A DNA stretch of 64,000 nucleotides from JALOOX01 sp964557955 (GCA_964557955.1 CAZLCS010000017.1:33019-97018), one strand, 5' to 3'. Shown: positions 17,831 through 27,099, counted from the stretch's first letter. The notes: generated by a model not told the origin, from the letters alone. Program-made: numbers and translations.

Positions 17831-19153
17831 CTACGATCTTCCTTTCTGCAGCTCAGACAAGGCGCGACGGGTGACCCAGGCGCTCCCGGCGAGCTGAACG
17901 AGAGCTGCGGCGAGCATCGCCCAGGCCGCCCCGGTAAGTCCTGATCGGGGCACAAGCCAGAAGCATGCCATCGCTGAAACCGCCGTCACGAGTGCAAACA
18001 GCGGAAACTGTGCCCTGAAACATCGCGCGGCCGTCATGCCGTAGCCCAGAAAGGAGGCCACGTAGCCGACCGCTCCCACCACCATCAGCCACACGAATAC
18101 GTCAGATCGGGCTGCGAACTCAGGGGTGTAGAGGAGCATGAGGATCTCCCGCCCGCCGGCGCCGGCTACCAGGATTCCGGCTCCTCCCAGCAGCGCGCCC
18201 ATTCCCATGAGCTTGAAGAGCAGCCCCCAAAACGCGTCCACGTTTCCCCCGGCGAAATGGCCGGCAAGCCTTGGCGAGGCCGACTGCCCCAGTGCGCCCA
18301 CCACCGTGTTTCCGGCAACCAGCAGGTACGCCATGGCTGCAAAAATGCCGAGCTCTCCCATCCCCAGGTGGTGCTCGATGAAGTATCTCGGGATGTTCGC
18401 GTTGAGGGAGATGAGGAGCATGACGAGTCCGAGGGGGAGCGCCAGCCAGGCAAGACGCAGGAGCCTGGGGGGATTCCAGCGGGGCAGGATTGAACGGTGG
18501 TCAGAGGGGGCGTCGTTTCCCCTCCCGGCGGTCCGGTGTCCCCGCAGGACCAGGAATCCGCCGGGAATATCGAAAAGAATCAAGAGAAGAGCCCAGGAAG
18601 CGGCCATGCCCACGGCGCCCCAGAACACCTGTCCCGTCAGGTGGACGCCGAGGGCGAGAGCCACCAGGGAGAGGGGGCCCTTGATCATCATGGACTGGGC
18701 GATGCGGTCCATGCGCTCGCGCTGCTGCATAAGCCCATAGAAGACGTCGCTCAGGGATTCGACGCCCTTGGCCATTGCCACAGCCAGGATTACCCAGACG
18801 GTTTCCGGAGGATAACCCGAACAGAACGTGATGCCTGCGATCGCCACCAGGGCCAGGACGGTCGTGATCAACCGGAGCGCCAGGTAATCCCCGAATGCGT
18901 ACTCGCTCCTGGCGTCCGTCGCCTGTACTCCGCGAAGCTGCAAGTTGGCGAGCATGATTACGGGGGCTGTCACGGCTAGTCCGAGAGCAAACTGCCCGAC
19001 CATCTCGGGAGTGCCGAGCTTGGCCAAAACCGTCAGCATGCCCCACTGGCACCCCGCATAAACTACATTGCCGGCCAGCGTCCAAGAAAAATTCGTGCGG
19101 AGCGAGAGGGGAGCGGCTGCTCGTGAGAGCGTTGGAGCTTGTGCGACAGGCAC
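17831..19153 (-). CDS. Wzx-type oligosaccharide flippase (MOP superfamily)
   Basis: 440 aa with about 12-14 membrane segments. The N-terminus (TLAGNVVYAGCQWGMLTVLAKLG) and the LGQSASPRLAGHF region are typical of polysaccharide flippases. It would move the undecaprenyl-linked repeat unit across the inner membrane. GTG start at 19153 with AAAGGAA upstream. It is followed 3 bases later by the glycosyltransferase gene. The 19154-19477 interval shows no gene. Confidence 0.88.
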   Translation of the reverse strand: MPVAQAPTLSRAAAPLSLRTNFSWTLAGNVVYAGCQWGMLTVLAKLGTPEMVGQFALGLAVTAPVIMLANLQLRGVQATDARSEYAFGDYLALRLITTVLALVAIAGITFCSGYPPETVWVILAVAMAKGVESLSDVFYGLMQQRERMDRIAQSMMIKGPLSLVALALGVHLTGQVFWGAVGMAASWALLLILFDIPGGFLVLRGHRTAGRGNDAPSDHRSILPRWNPPRLLRLAWLALPLGLVMLLISLNANIPRYFIEHHLGMGELGIFAAMAYLLVAGNTVVGALGQSASPRLAGHFAGGNVDAFWGLLFKLMGMGALLGGAGILVAGAGGREILMLLYTPEFAARSDVFVWLMVVGAVGYVASFLGYGMTAARCFRAQFPLFALVTAVSAMACFWLVPRSGLTGAAWAMLAAALVQLAGSAWVTRRALSELQKGRS

Positions 19154-19477
19154 TTTGGGAATTCCTTTGTCGAGCCTCGACAGAGCGGCCTCTGTGTCCT
19201 CGATGGATCGCGTGTGATTTGGGATATGAGCGGTGTGAATTTGATGGTGACGACAGCCACCATCCGATACCGGACCTCAAGGTTGGGCGGGGCCGGGCAG
19301 GCCAGGCGTGTGCCGCTGACAAGGCCTGAAATTATGTGTCATGACGAGGAATCGAGGTACGGGAATCAGTCTTGGAGCGCTCGGTATATGCCCGCTGACA
19401 ACTGGAAGTGATGACCGGGACCCACGCTGAGGTGGAGAATTACTGAAGACTTGGCGGTGGATGGGGTGCCGGGCCTT

Positions 19478-19714
19478 ACCCATTCAGTTCTTCAACCGTC
19501 GTTATCACACACCGGAGGGCTTCATCGATGATGGCGGCGGGGCGGCCGGTAATCCGGACAGGTTTCGTCCAATGGTGCGCGAAGCGGAATCAAATCCGAT
19601 CACATCGGCTACCCGCCCGAAGGAGACGGCCAAAGGCAGACCCACGTAGCCCAGGCCCACCAACGCCATCTTTGCCCGAGAAGAAGCTATCATTTCATGA
19701 GTAACCATGTTCAC
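19478..19714 (-). pseudogene. Fused fragments: nucleotide-sugar dehydrogenase N-terminus plus an unrelated 3' end
   Basis: From 19714 the reading MALVGLGYVGLPLAVSFGR..VIGFD is the Rossmann start of UDP-glucose/GDP-mannose-type dehydrogenases. After ~45 codons this homology stops. A second frame (about 19570 down to 19478) reads TGRPAAIIDEALRCVITTVEELNG then TAA, which looks like the end of a different gene. Two former glycan genes appear to be joined by a deletion. Confidence 0.6.
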
Positions 19715-20491
19715 CTATCTTGTTTTATGGTCTTCCAAGAATCAGAGGGAGCATACAGCTCCGCCAACTCGGTTACATGCCCGACTTCCTTGGTTGCAGC
19801 TTCCATAGAAACGAATGATCGCGCAATTGAGCAAGAAGTCTGCCAGGCCTATTCTGGACGTGGTTTCACATGGAGTTCCGGTTAGTTAGAGCGCTCTCTC
19901 CACCTCTCAGAGTAGATGCGAAATCGCATGGACGGCGTGGACAGTTGTTTTGGGCGAGAGTTGGGTTATTGACGATCCCGTGATGGGTTGAACTGATCCA
20001 ACCTGCCGGAATGTCAGATTAATTGGCGTACGCCCGGTCGCGGGTTGGCGGAAATTCAGTTGCTCGGTCATGAGTTTGTTGTCACAAGTTTGACGTTGAC
20101 ATGGGTGTCAAACGGATGCCGACGCTTGGAGATTTCTGGGGAAAGAGCGGCTGAATCAGCTCTGTGACTTAGAATGGCATCCTATTTTTTGCTGGAGTGC
20201 ATGGATCAGACTCGGACTGACTCATGAGGGATGTCTATTCTTTGACGACTGGAGTGCGGGTTGTGGGGCGGAATATTCCAGTTCACAACGGCTCATCTCA
20301 GGGCTTTGGTCTCAGCGGCATGACACTGTTTTTCGTACATTCTTGAACGGGTTGAAAAGCCAATATTGATGTCCGGATCGCCCCTGTCAGAAAACATCCA
20401 TTCTACGCACCCCTATGTATCAACAATGTTACAACGTGTGGGTCGGTACGCTATAAAATAGGATCAAGGCAGAATACATGGGAGGCGCAAA
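19715..20491. other. Apparent non-coding stretch
   Basis: 777 bases with no ORF, RNA motif or promoter I can support. It separates two groups of gene remnants, so it is probably decayed coding DNA. Confidence 0.4.
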
Positions 20492-20611
20492 GTGCGTGTA
20501 ACCGTCAAGAAGTGGGGCCATAGCTCATCGGTGAGTATTCCAGCTGCCATTATGAAAGCTGTCAACCTGAGCCTGGATGAAACCGTGGACGTGCGATTGC
20601 AGCGGAGGCAA
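20492..20611 (+). pseudogene. MazE-type antitoxin, 5' fragment
   Basis: GTG start at 20492 behind GGGAGGCG. MRVTVKKWGHSSSVSIPAAIMKAVNLSLDETVDVRLQ is the DNA-binding half of MazE antitoxins. The reading then runs into an inverted HNH remnant, so the toxin-binding tail and mazF are gone. Confidence 0.65.
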
Positions 20612-20784
20612 GCCAAAGCCAGATTTTTCTCTTCGGTTTCGCCTCCGTGTTGGCGAGGTATGATGTGGTCCGGCTCGTGTTTATGCAGCGATACGGATTG
20701 GGGCAGAAGGCAGTATTCACAGCGATCATTGGCTCTGGTTGCCACGAGGATGCGCAACTCGGCCGATATGCCTGATGCCGCCAT
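20600..20784 (-). pseudogene. HNH endonuclease fragment
   Basis: The reading from 20784 keeps the CxxC zinc knuckle and HNH core (RANDRCEYCLLPQ...HKHEPDHIIPRQHGGETEEKNLALACLRCN). It then joins the complement of the mazE fragment, losing the C-terminal part. HNH proteins of this type are normally ~140-170 aa. Confidence 0.65.
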
Positions 20785-20919
20785 GAATCCTTACTGATCC
20801 TGTTCGGCTGTTCGGCTGTTCGGGCCTTCAGCGTGCCGATGACGAACTTGGAGGGCTTGCCTGTCGCGCGGTCCACGGAGTCGGCCACGATGCCGGCCAT
20901 CACCGCACCCACGAAGCCG

Positions 20920-20955
20920 ACTTTGGGTTGGGTTCGGTTCGGTTCGGTTCGGTGA
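20920..20955. repeat. Short tandem repeat (GGTTC/TTCGG units)
   Basis: About six 5-base units (GGTTCGGTTCGGTTCGG) lie beside a protein-like minus-strand fragment (VMAGIVADSVDRATGKPSKF) that I cannot assign. A second small run (TGTTCGGC) lies at 20796-20820. Confidence 0.5.
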
Positions 20956-21003
20956 AATCAAGGGTGAGATGGTTGTCATGGCATTGACGATGAACCGCAC
21001 GAT

Positions 21004-21505
21004 GGGACACGGATGAACGCAGATGAACACGGATCAAGGAATAGACAAGAAGGATGCTGAGGGACAGATCAGCATCTATCCGTGGCTCATGGGGTGTTTT
21101 CGGGGGTTGTCGAAGACTTTGCGGACGACCTGGGGTTTGGGGCCGAAGTTCAGCAGGAGACCCACTTCATATGGGGTCGCTTTGAGGTAATTCAGCAGCT
21201 GCGCGTGGTGCTCGCCGGCGAGCTGCCCGGCGGCCTTGAGCTCGACAATGACGGCGTCGTTCACCACGATGTCGGCGAAGTATTCACCGACGATTTCGCC
21301 ATCGAAGCGAACCGCGATCGGCCGCTGCTGGACGGCTTCGAGCCCGGCCTTGCGCAATCGCAGGGCCATGGCGTTCTCGTAGACCTTCTCGAGGAAGCCG
21401 TATCCCAGGGCAGTGTACACATCGTAGAAGATGCCGATGATCTTCCGGGTGAGATCGCCGTGCTTGTGTTTCTCATCCGTGTTCATCTGTGTTCATCAGC
21501 GTCCC
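21004..21505 (-). mobile_element. ~502-bp GxxExxY element with 31-bp terminal inverted repeats (element 1)
   Basis: Left arm 21004-21034 and the complement of the right arm 21475-21505 match at 28 of 31 positions, and both begin GGGAC. The arms consist of GATGAAC units repeated every ~10 bases. The only gene inside is the GxxExxY nuclease, whose start codon lies within the right arm. A second element of almost the same length lies at 58112-58614 with different arm sequences. Confidence 0.6.
21076..21486 (-). CDS. GxxExxY-family protein (PD-(D/E)XK nuclease-like)
   Basis: 136 aa. The name motif is in GYGFLEKVYENA. The D...ExK pattern of PD-(D/E)XK nucleases follows (EYFADIVVNDAVIVELKAAGQL), then HHAQLLNYLKATPYEVGLLLNFG. 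The cellular role of this family is not established. The first codons (MNTDEKH) are encoded by the inverted repeat arm. It is one of two copies in the window, each the sole gene between inverted repeats. Confidence 0.85.
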   Translation of the reverse strand: MNTDEKHKHGDLTRKIIGIFYDVYTALGYGFLEKVYENAMALRLRKAGLEAVQQRPIAVRFDGEIVGEYFADIVVNDAVIVELKAAGQLAGEHHAQLLNYLKATPYEVGLLLNFGPKPQVVRKVFDNPRKHPMSHG

Positions 21506-21510
21506 AATCT

Positions 21511-23622
21511 CTATTGTCTGGAGAGCTCGCTCTCGATGTTTGCCTCAACGAGCCCCAGGGGCTGGAGGACGCATTCGGTGTCCTGGGGCGTGTACTCGGG
21601 GACCATCTCGTGCAGTTTCTGCTTGATGGCGCAGGGGTCGTGGGTCTCGGCGGTCCGGTAAAGGTCTTCCAGGTGCTGGTCGAGCCACCGGCAGTAGCTC
21701 TCCTTCGTATTCAGGCCGTGCCAGTTCCAGCGGCCGTTGGTCTCGAGGACCATGATCTTTTCGTGGGCCGTGCGCTGGATGTCCTCGCCCTGGGTGATGA
21801 GCTCCTCGTAGAGCTTTTCGCCGGGCCTCAGGCCGGTGAATTCGATTTCTATGTCTTTCCCGGGCTCCTTCCCTGATAGCCGGATCAGGTCTCTGGCCAT
21901 GTCGGCGATTTTGACGGGGGTCCCCATCTCCAGGACGAAGATCTCTCCTCCCTCCCCCAGGGCTCCGGCCTGCAGGATGAGCTGCGACGCCTCGGGGATG
22001 GTCATGAAATAGCGGGTCACCTCGGGATGGGTGACGGTGACGGGGCCGCCCTGCTCGATCTGCCTGCGGAAGAGGGGAATCACCGACCCCGAAGAGGCCA
22101 GCACGTTGCCGAAACGGACCGCCATGAAGCGCGTCGGGCTCCCCTTGAAGGAGAGGAGGATCAGCTCGGTCAGCCGCTTGCTCGTCCCCATGACGTTGGT
22201 GGGCCTCACGGCCTTGTCCGTCGAAACCAGCACGAACCTTTCGACGCCATATTTGTGGGCCATTTCCATGACCACGCGGCTCCCGAGGACGTTGTTGAAG
22301 ACAGCCTCCCACGGGTTGCGCTCGAGCATGGGAACGTGCTTGTATGCTGCGGCATGGAAGACCACATCGGGACGATGCGTCCTGAAGATGTCCTCCATGA
22401 GGGGACGGTCCTGCACACGGCTCAGGATGCAGTGATAGTTGTGAAAGCCATGCTCATGCTTGAGCTCCATTTGGATGGAGTAGAGATTGGATTCGCCCGC
22501 ATCCACGAGGATCATCTCTCCCGGGTTGAACCGGATCAACTGCCGGCAGAGCTCGGAACCGATGGACCCTCCGGCGCCTGTCACCAGGACCTTTTTTCCC
22601 GTCAGGACCTGCTCGATTCCCGCTGAATCCAGCCGAACGGGCGGTCGTCTCAGAAGGTCCTCATACCGGACGTCGCGCAAAGCCTTGATGCTGACCTTGC
22701 CTTTGAGAATCTGGCCGATGGCGGGAAGAATCTTGTGAGGGATTTGGGCCTGCTCACAGATCTCCCGGATGCGCCGGACCTGGAGGCCGGTGGCCGAGGG
22801 CATGGAGATGAACACCTGGTCGACATCCCGAATAAGCAGCACATCCGGGAGCTTTTCCACAGGCCCGAAGATGGGGGCTCCGTGCAGGGATCGGCCCCAC
22901 TTGAGGGGGTCGTCATCGAGGAATCCGACGACCTCGTACTCGATCTCGGGATTGTCGAAGATCTCTCGAAGCAGCTTTTCTCCGGCGCCGCCGGCCCCAA
23001 TGATCAGAATGCGTTTGGCGGCCTTGCGCCGACCTCGGAAACCAGCCCGCGAGAGCAATTTTAGTCCCTGGCCGTTCTGCCTCGATTCGAACCAGGTGCG
23101 GATCAGGACACGGAATCCGCCGACCATGAGGAAAGTCAGCGCGGCATCCAGAAGGACGACGGACCGCGGCACCCCCTTGATCGGAGAGCCGTAGTGAATG
23201 AAGAAGGCAGCCAGAAGCATCGAGACCATGCTCGCCCGTGCGAGACGCCAGAGGTCCGCCATGCTCGTGTAGCGCATCATTCCCCTGTAGAGCCCTGAGG
23301 CGCCGAAGATGACCAGCTTTGCGCAAACCAGGAACGGCAGCACGATCATGATCTGCTCGATGTATCTGGGGGCCAGGTGGAAGTCGAGGCGCAGCCAGTA
23401 GGCAAGGAACCATGCCAGGGTGAATACGGCCGAGTCCAGGATCAGTATCGCGCAGGGTCGAAGATTTCGCAGGGAAAACGCTCCGCCGGGGAGAGACAGT
23501 TGGGAGAGCGTGCCCGTGCTGAATGCGCGGACATCCATTGACGGCAGCGACGAGACCAATCCTTTCAGTGCTTCTTGGAATGCGTGTGACATGTTTGTGA
23601 TGCTCCCGCTGGAATGCTTCAT
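21511..23622 (-). CDS. PglF/WbpM/CapD-like UDP-sugar 4,6-dehydratase, membrane-anchored
   Basis: 703 aa. Four N-terminal membrane helices are followed by a CoA-binding-like Rossmann domain (ILIIGAGGAGEKLL near 205) and a catalytic SDR domain (VLVTGAGGSIGSELCRQ near 350, AAYKHVPMLERNP, STDKAVRPTNVMGTSKR with the altered catalytic residues of this family). It makes UDP-4-keto-6-deoxy-GlcNAc, the substrate expected for the PglE-like aminotransferase of this locus. ATG 23622 is taken; ATG 23592 has a better GGGAG ribosome site and is a real alternative. The last ~20 residues continue past the usual family end. Confidence 0.92.
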   Translation of the reverse strand: MKHSSGSITNMSHAFQEALKGLVSSLPSMDVRAFSTGTLSQLSLPGGAFSLRNLRPCAILILDSAVFTLAWFLAYWLRLDFHLAPRYIEQIMIVLPFLVCAKLVIFGASGLYRGMMRYTSMADLWRLARASMVSMLLAAFFIHYGSPIKGVPRSVVLLDAALTFLMVGGFRVLIRTWFESRQNGQGLKLLSRAGFRGRRKAAKRILIIGAGGAGEKLLREIFDNPEIEYEVVGFLDDDPLKWGRSLHGAPIFGPVEKLPDVLLIRDVDQVFISMPSATGLQVRRIREICEQAQIPHKILPAIGQILKGKVSIKALRDVRYEDLLRRPPVRLDSAGIEQVLTGKKVLVTGAGGSIGSELCRQLIRFNPGEMILVDAGESNLYSIQMELKHEHGFHNYHCILSRVQDRPLMEDIFRTHRPDVVFHAAAYKHVPMLERNPWEAVFNNVLGSRVVMEMAHKYGVERFVLVSTDKAVRPTNVMGTSKRLTELILLSFKGSPTRFMAVRFGNVLASSGSVIPLFRRQIEQGGPVTVTHPEVTRYFMTIPEASQLILQAGALGEGGEIFVLEMGTPVKIADMARDLIRLSGKEPGKDIEIEFTGLRPGEKLYEELITQGEDIQRTAHEKIMVLETNGRWNWHGLNTKESYCRWLDQHLEDLYRTAETHDPCAIKQKLHEMVPEYTPQDTECVLQPLGLVEANIESELSRQ

Positions 23623-24025
23623 GGTTCACTGACTGCCCGCTCCCGCAACGGGGGATCGGGCCGATGATCACGAGCAATACCGTGCTGGAATGGGGAAGGG
23701 GGCCGAGGGTTTCGGATGCGTAGCCGGGGCCCCCGCCCTCTCCCTCATCGGCTTCGCCTGGGGCGAGTTTGTCAGAGGGGGCCTGAGCAAATACTCTGCC
23801 AACCTGCAGCGGCAACCGGCATGCAGAACCTTAACCCAGCTCAAACGGCACGGAATCCGAAGCCTGTTTCCCGAACAGACCGTGAAGCACGGTACGAGAG
23901 TTGCAATCCGCAAGGGCGCCGCATCAGGTAACGCAAAATCCCTGCATGCCGCCACGGCGGATGGGACTCATTCCCGGTGAACCGTGATGTGGCAACACTC
24001 GTTGGATTCTGGTGGAACCCGCCCC

Positions 24026-24041
24026 TGGCAATGCCGGTGCA
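24026..24041 (+). promoter_or_regulatory. Candidate sigma-54 (-24/-12) promoter
   Basis: TGGCAATGCCGGTGCA has GG and GC with the required 10-bp gap, matching TGGCAC-N5-TTGCA with two differences. It is about 95 bases upstream of the beta-helix gene. The rest of 23623-24025 shows no gene. Confidence 0.45.
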
Positions 24042-24135
24042 TGGGCTTCCGCCACAGTGATCCATGTTTTTCAGCACCCCTATTTGGTGCTCAGGAAAAA
24101 CGAATGAATGGTGACACGTGCAGAGGAGAAAGTTC

Positions 24136-25155
24136 ATGAAGAAATGGGCAGCCGTTAAGGCTTTTGCCGCTGCTTCGGTTCTGATTTTTGGCTCTGTTTC
24201 CGCATTGAATGCGGAGACCTTTTATGTACCCAAAGTGCCCAAGGGACTGACCGGGACCGCGGCTGCCAGCGTGCAGGCAGCGGTTGACGCAGCCGTTTCC
24301 GGGGTGGATGAAATCGTCGTGGTGAGCGGAATTCAGGCGGGCGCCGAGATCACTAAATCCGTGACGATCCGTGGACTCACAAAGAATGGCCGCAAGATGG
24401 CCACGATCGGTGTCAGTCGAAAGGTGCCCGTTCCGGCCATTTTGACGGATGCGGGGGTGCGAACCGCAGGTTTTGTCCTGCTTCCGGGCTCCGAAGGGAC
24501 GACGATTCGAGATCTGAAATTCAAGAAGTTGGACCTGCCGATCTACGGGAACGGGGCCGATCAAATCACGATTGCAGACTGCGAACTTACGAAGCCTGTT
24601 CAGGGTATTACCGTCTGGGACGGCAGCAACTGGAGCATCACGGGGAACATCATCAAGGACTTGATGACCAAAGGCGGCGGCGGACTCGGCATCGCGCTCG
24701 GAAGCCGGGACAAGACATCCGCGTTGAACAGCGTGACCTCGAACAGGGTCTATGGGAAGCTCACCATCAACAAGGCGGATCTCGGCCTCTTCATCGGCGC
24801 CGGTATTGCCCTGATTGCCGATGTCGGGAACGGAATCGCTCCTGATCTCACTGGAGCCCAGGGCACTTCAAACATTATCGACGTGACCGCAAAGCCCACG
24901 GAATCCAAGACGACGGGAGATCCACTCATCTGCGGCATCATGCTCAACCAGTTGGGCGACGACCCCATGACCGGGTGCTTCGTGCACGACAACTCTTTTG
25001 CTGCAACGAATTTTGGAAAGACCAAGTATCAGAAGCTGGAGAAGCCGGACGGCATCGAGACCTGCAACAACACGTTTCCTGCCGCACTGACCCTCCTGGG
25101 ATCCGAGGAAGAGAGCCCCTACACACGGAGCCTTCTTTCGGTCCGTCCGCTGTAA
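24136..25155 (+). CDS. Secreted right-handed beta-helix protein
   Basis: 339 aa. A signal peptide (MKKWAAVKAFAAASVLIFGSVSALNA, cut after LNA) leads to parallel beta-helix repeats (EIVVVSGIQAGAEITKSVTIRG, TTIRDLKFKKLDLPIYGNGADQITIADCEL, QGITVWDGSNWSITGNIIKDL). Such folds often bind or cut polysaccharide, but I see no lyase motif. AGGAGA precedes the ATG. A strong terminator follows, so it is probably a single-gene unit. It carries no PEP-CTERM tail although its candidate promoter resembles those of the PEP-CTERM genes. Confidence 0.8.
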   Translation: MKKWAAVKAFAAASVLIFGSVSALNAETFYVPKVPKGLTGTAAASVQAAVDAAVSGVDEIVVVSGIQAGAEITKSVTIRGLTKNGRKMATIGVSRKVPVPAILTDAGVRTAGFVLLPGSEGTTIRDLKFKKLDLPIYGNGADQITIADCELTKPVQGITVWDGSNWSITGNIIKDLMTKGGGGLGIALGSRDKTSALNSVTSNRVYGKLTINKADLGLFIGAGIALIADVGNGIAPDLTGAQGTSNIIDVTAKPTESKTTGDPLICGIMLNQLGDDPMTGCFVHDNSFAATNFGKTKYQKLEKPDGIETCNNTFPAALTLLGSEEESPYTRSLLSVRPL

Positions 25156-25194
25156 CAACGCACGATCCCCCACCGGGTAGAAACCCGGATCCAG

Positions 25195-25228
25195 AAAGCC
25201 GGGAAGAATCCTTCTTCCCGGCTTTTGC
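25195..25228 (+). terminator. Rho-independent terminator of the beta-helix gene
   Basis: An 11-bp perfect stem, GCCGGGAAGAA / TTCTTCCCGGC with a 3-nt loop, is followed by TTTTGCCC, about 40 bases after the stop. Confidence 0.85.
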
Positions 25229-25529
25229 CCTTTGCAGCCTCCATGGCCCTTTCCCCCGCACCTCACAAAAGCCCGTCAAGGCCAGATTGACGGCATAATG
25301 CAATCCCACGGGGCGAGGGTTTATCAAATCCATGCTCCGAAGAAGAACTGAGCTTCCAAAGTCCGATGATCGTAAGTAATTTGACGAATGTCAAACTGTT
25401 GGCGATCTATCTCTGCAAGAACCCGCTGGCGAGGCTCTGCGGGCCAGATCCTCCCTCACCCTGTCCCCCTCTCGGAGGCAGAGGAAGCGACAAGTACCAC
25501 CCCTCACCCTCGTATCGAGAGGGATGACT

Positions 25530-25595
25530 CACCCCTTCTCTCTCTCTCTCTCTCTCGAGGGAGAGAGGACAACTGCAAGTCGGCGTGCTGACTGG
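25530..25595. repeat. CT microsatellite within a repeated intergenic block
   Basis: A run of about 9-10 CT units (25535-25555) is followed by GAGAGAGGACAACTGCAAG. Nearly the same tail (GAGAGGGAACAACTGCAAG, then CGTACTGAC) occurs at 39420-39465, so this is a dispersed intergenic repeat. Confidence 0.55.
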
Positions 25596-25794
25596 ATGCG
25601 CGCACATGTCCGGGGTAAGTCTGGCCCGGGGAATCCGGTTTGGATGCATCGATGGGGCTTTCAAACGTCATTGAAGGGAAGAAGCGCTTGGTGGGAGGAA
25701 TGCGGCTGGCTGGCGAATCGATCTCAAAGCAAGAAAGGCGGCGTCCCTGAACCGGACCTTCCCGGCAGGGCGCCGCCCCCATATTGGTATTCTA

Positions 25795-25944
25795 AGTACA
25801 CCTCCAGCGAAAAAGATGTCCGTTTCGCCGCTCGTCATGCCGGCAATCTTTAAGCCGGCATCCAGCTTTTTTTGTGGATTCCGGCCAGAAGACTGCCGGA
25901 ATGACGACTCGAGAGGTGGACACTCTATTGTGATGAGCTGTACT
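25795..25944. repeat. ~150-bp MITE-like repeat (copy B)
   Basis: Ends are AGTACA (25795) and TGTACT (25944). Inside are two hairpins, GCCGGCAATCTTTAAGCCGGC and ATTCCGGCC..GACTGCCGGAAT. Full copies occur at 27100, 39756, 44333 and 48172. No coding capacity. Confidence 0.7.
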
Positions 25945-25982
25945 GAGCGGCCGATCTGAGATCGGCGGTCTTTCTTTTCGGC

Positions 25983-26753
25983 CTAGAACGGCTTCGTGTC
26001 CAGGTTGCTCGGATTGATATCGGTGGGGCTGACGGCCCTTCTTCCTCCATCATCCGCGGAAGCGGCCACTCCTGCCGCAATGCCGGCTGCCGCGACGGCG
26101 CCACCCGCAGCTGCAGCACCGGCTGAAACGCCGCTACCGGATGCGCCGGCCAAGCCCGCTCCTCCGGCTGCCAACCCCGCAGCTGCAGTCCCGGCCGCCA
26201 CAGCCTTGCCGTTCTTGTCCATCGCCATCACCAAGGGCTGATTGGGCTCGATCAGCTGGGAGCCTTCAGCGGTTGCGACCTGAAGGGCTCCCTCCTGGAC
26301 CACAATCTCGGCTCCCTTTTCGGTCACGGACACATAGCCGCGGACCACTTCCCCGCCTACTGCGGAAAGAACCTTCTTTTCAGCCTGCAGCGTCTGGCCG
26401 GGGATGCTGAATGAGAGCCCCCTGGCTTCGCGGCCGATGGCGAAATCAACGCGGCCGGACTGGACCGTCAAGTCGTGTTGCCCGTTTGTCTCGGCCAGAG
26501 CAAAGACTGATTGATCCCGTGGAACAAATTGCACGTTTCTGGCCTGGACGAGGCAGCTGCCTTTGCAGGTGATCAGCTTGCCCTCGGGGAGCGGCATTTC
26601 GGACTTGAAAGGACTGATCTCCTTGCCGTCGATGATAAGACTACCTTTCTCGGTTGGGATCAGGCGCGCGGCTGTGGCCGGTCCGGCCAGGATCGGCTGT
26701 GCGGCGAGGCATGCGACCAACAGAAAGACAAAAGATGCTTGGTATCTCCTCAT
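25983..26753 (-). CDS. Exported FecR-like protein with Gly/Ala-rich hydrophobic C-terminus
   Basis: 256 aa. The signal peptide ends near residue 25 (FVFLLVACLAAQPILAGP). A beta-rich domain follows (LIIDGKEISPFKSEMPLPEGKLITCKG... VQSGRVDFAIG... VVQEGALQVATAEGSQL) that resembles FecR-type beta-solenoid domains. Residues ~185-235 are almost only Gly, Ala and Ser with GxxxG spacing, a glycine-zipper-like membrane or assembly segment. The function is not known to me; an envelope structural role is inferred. Confidence 0.65.
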   Translation of the reverse strand: MRRYQASFVFLLVACLAAQPILAGPATAARLIPTEKGSLIIDGKEISPFKSEMPLPEGKLITCKGSCLVQARNVQFVPRDQSVFALAETNGQHDLTVQSGRVDFAIGREARGLSFSIPGQTLQAEKKVLSAVGGEVVRGYVSVTEKGAEIVVQEGALQVATAEGSQLIEPNQPLVMAMDKNGKAVAAGTAAAGLAAGGAGLAGASGSGVSAGAAAAGGAVAAAGIAAGVAASADDGGRRAVSPTDINPSNLDTKPF

Positions 26754-27099
26754 GTGTGCCTTAAACCTCCACTGTGATGAACTCGATGAAATACGAAGCC
26801 GCCCGAACGGATCGGAAATGCCGAGACCGTGACGAGCACGCTCCGAGTTCTATTCGGAAAACCCTGGGTTGCAGTTCAACAAAATCCCCCAAAGACATTG
26901 AGACTCATTCCGGGCGCAGGTGGGCAGCAATAGTTATGCCAAGATTTCGGAATGCAACGCGAGTGGTGTGTACCCGTTGAGGCTGAGGTTCTTCACCATT
27001 TTCGGCTCCCGGAGAGATACAAAGATGCGATAGCAGCTCAATGAATTGGCCTGTCGCGACCGATGCGACCTTGCGAGGGGATGAAGCAAGGCAATGCCA

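Noticed and set aside
20025..20050. Sigma-54 promoter (TGGCGG...TTGCT)
   Set aside because: The GG to GC spacing is three bases too long.
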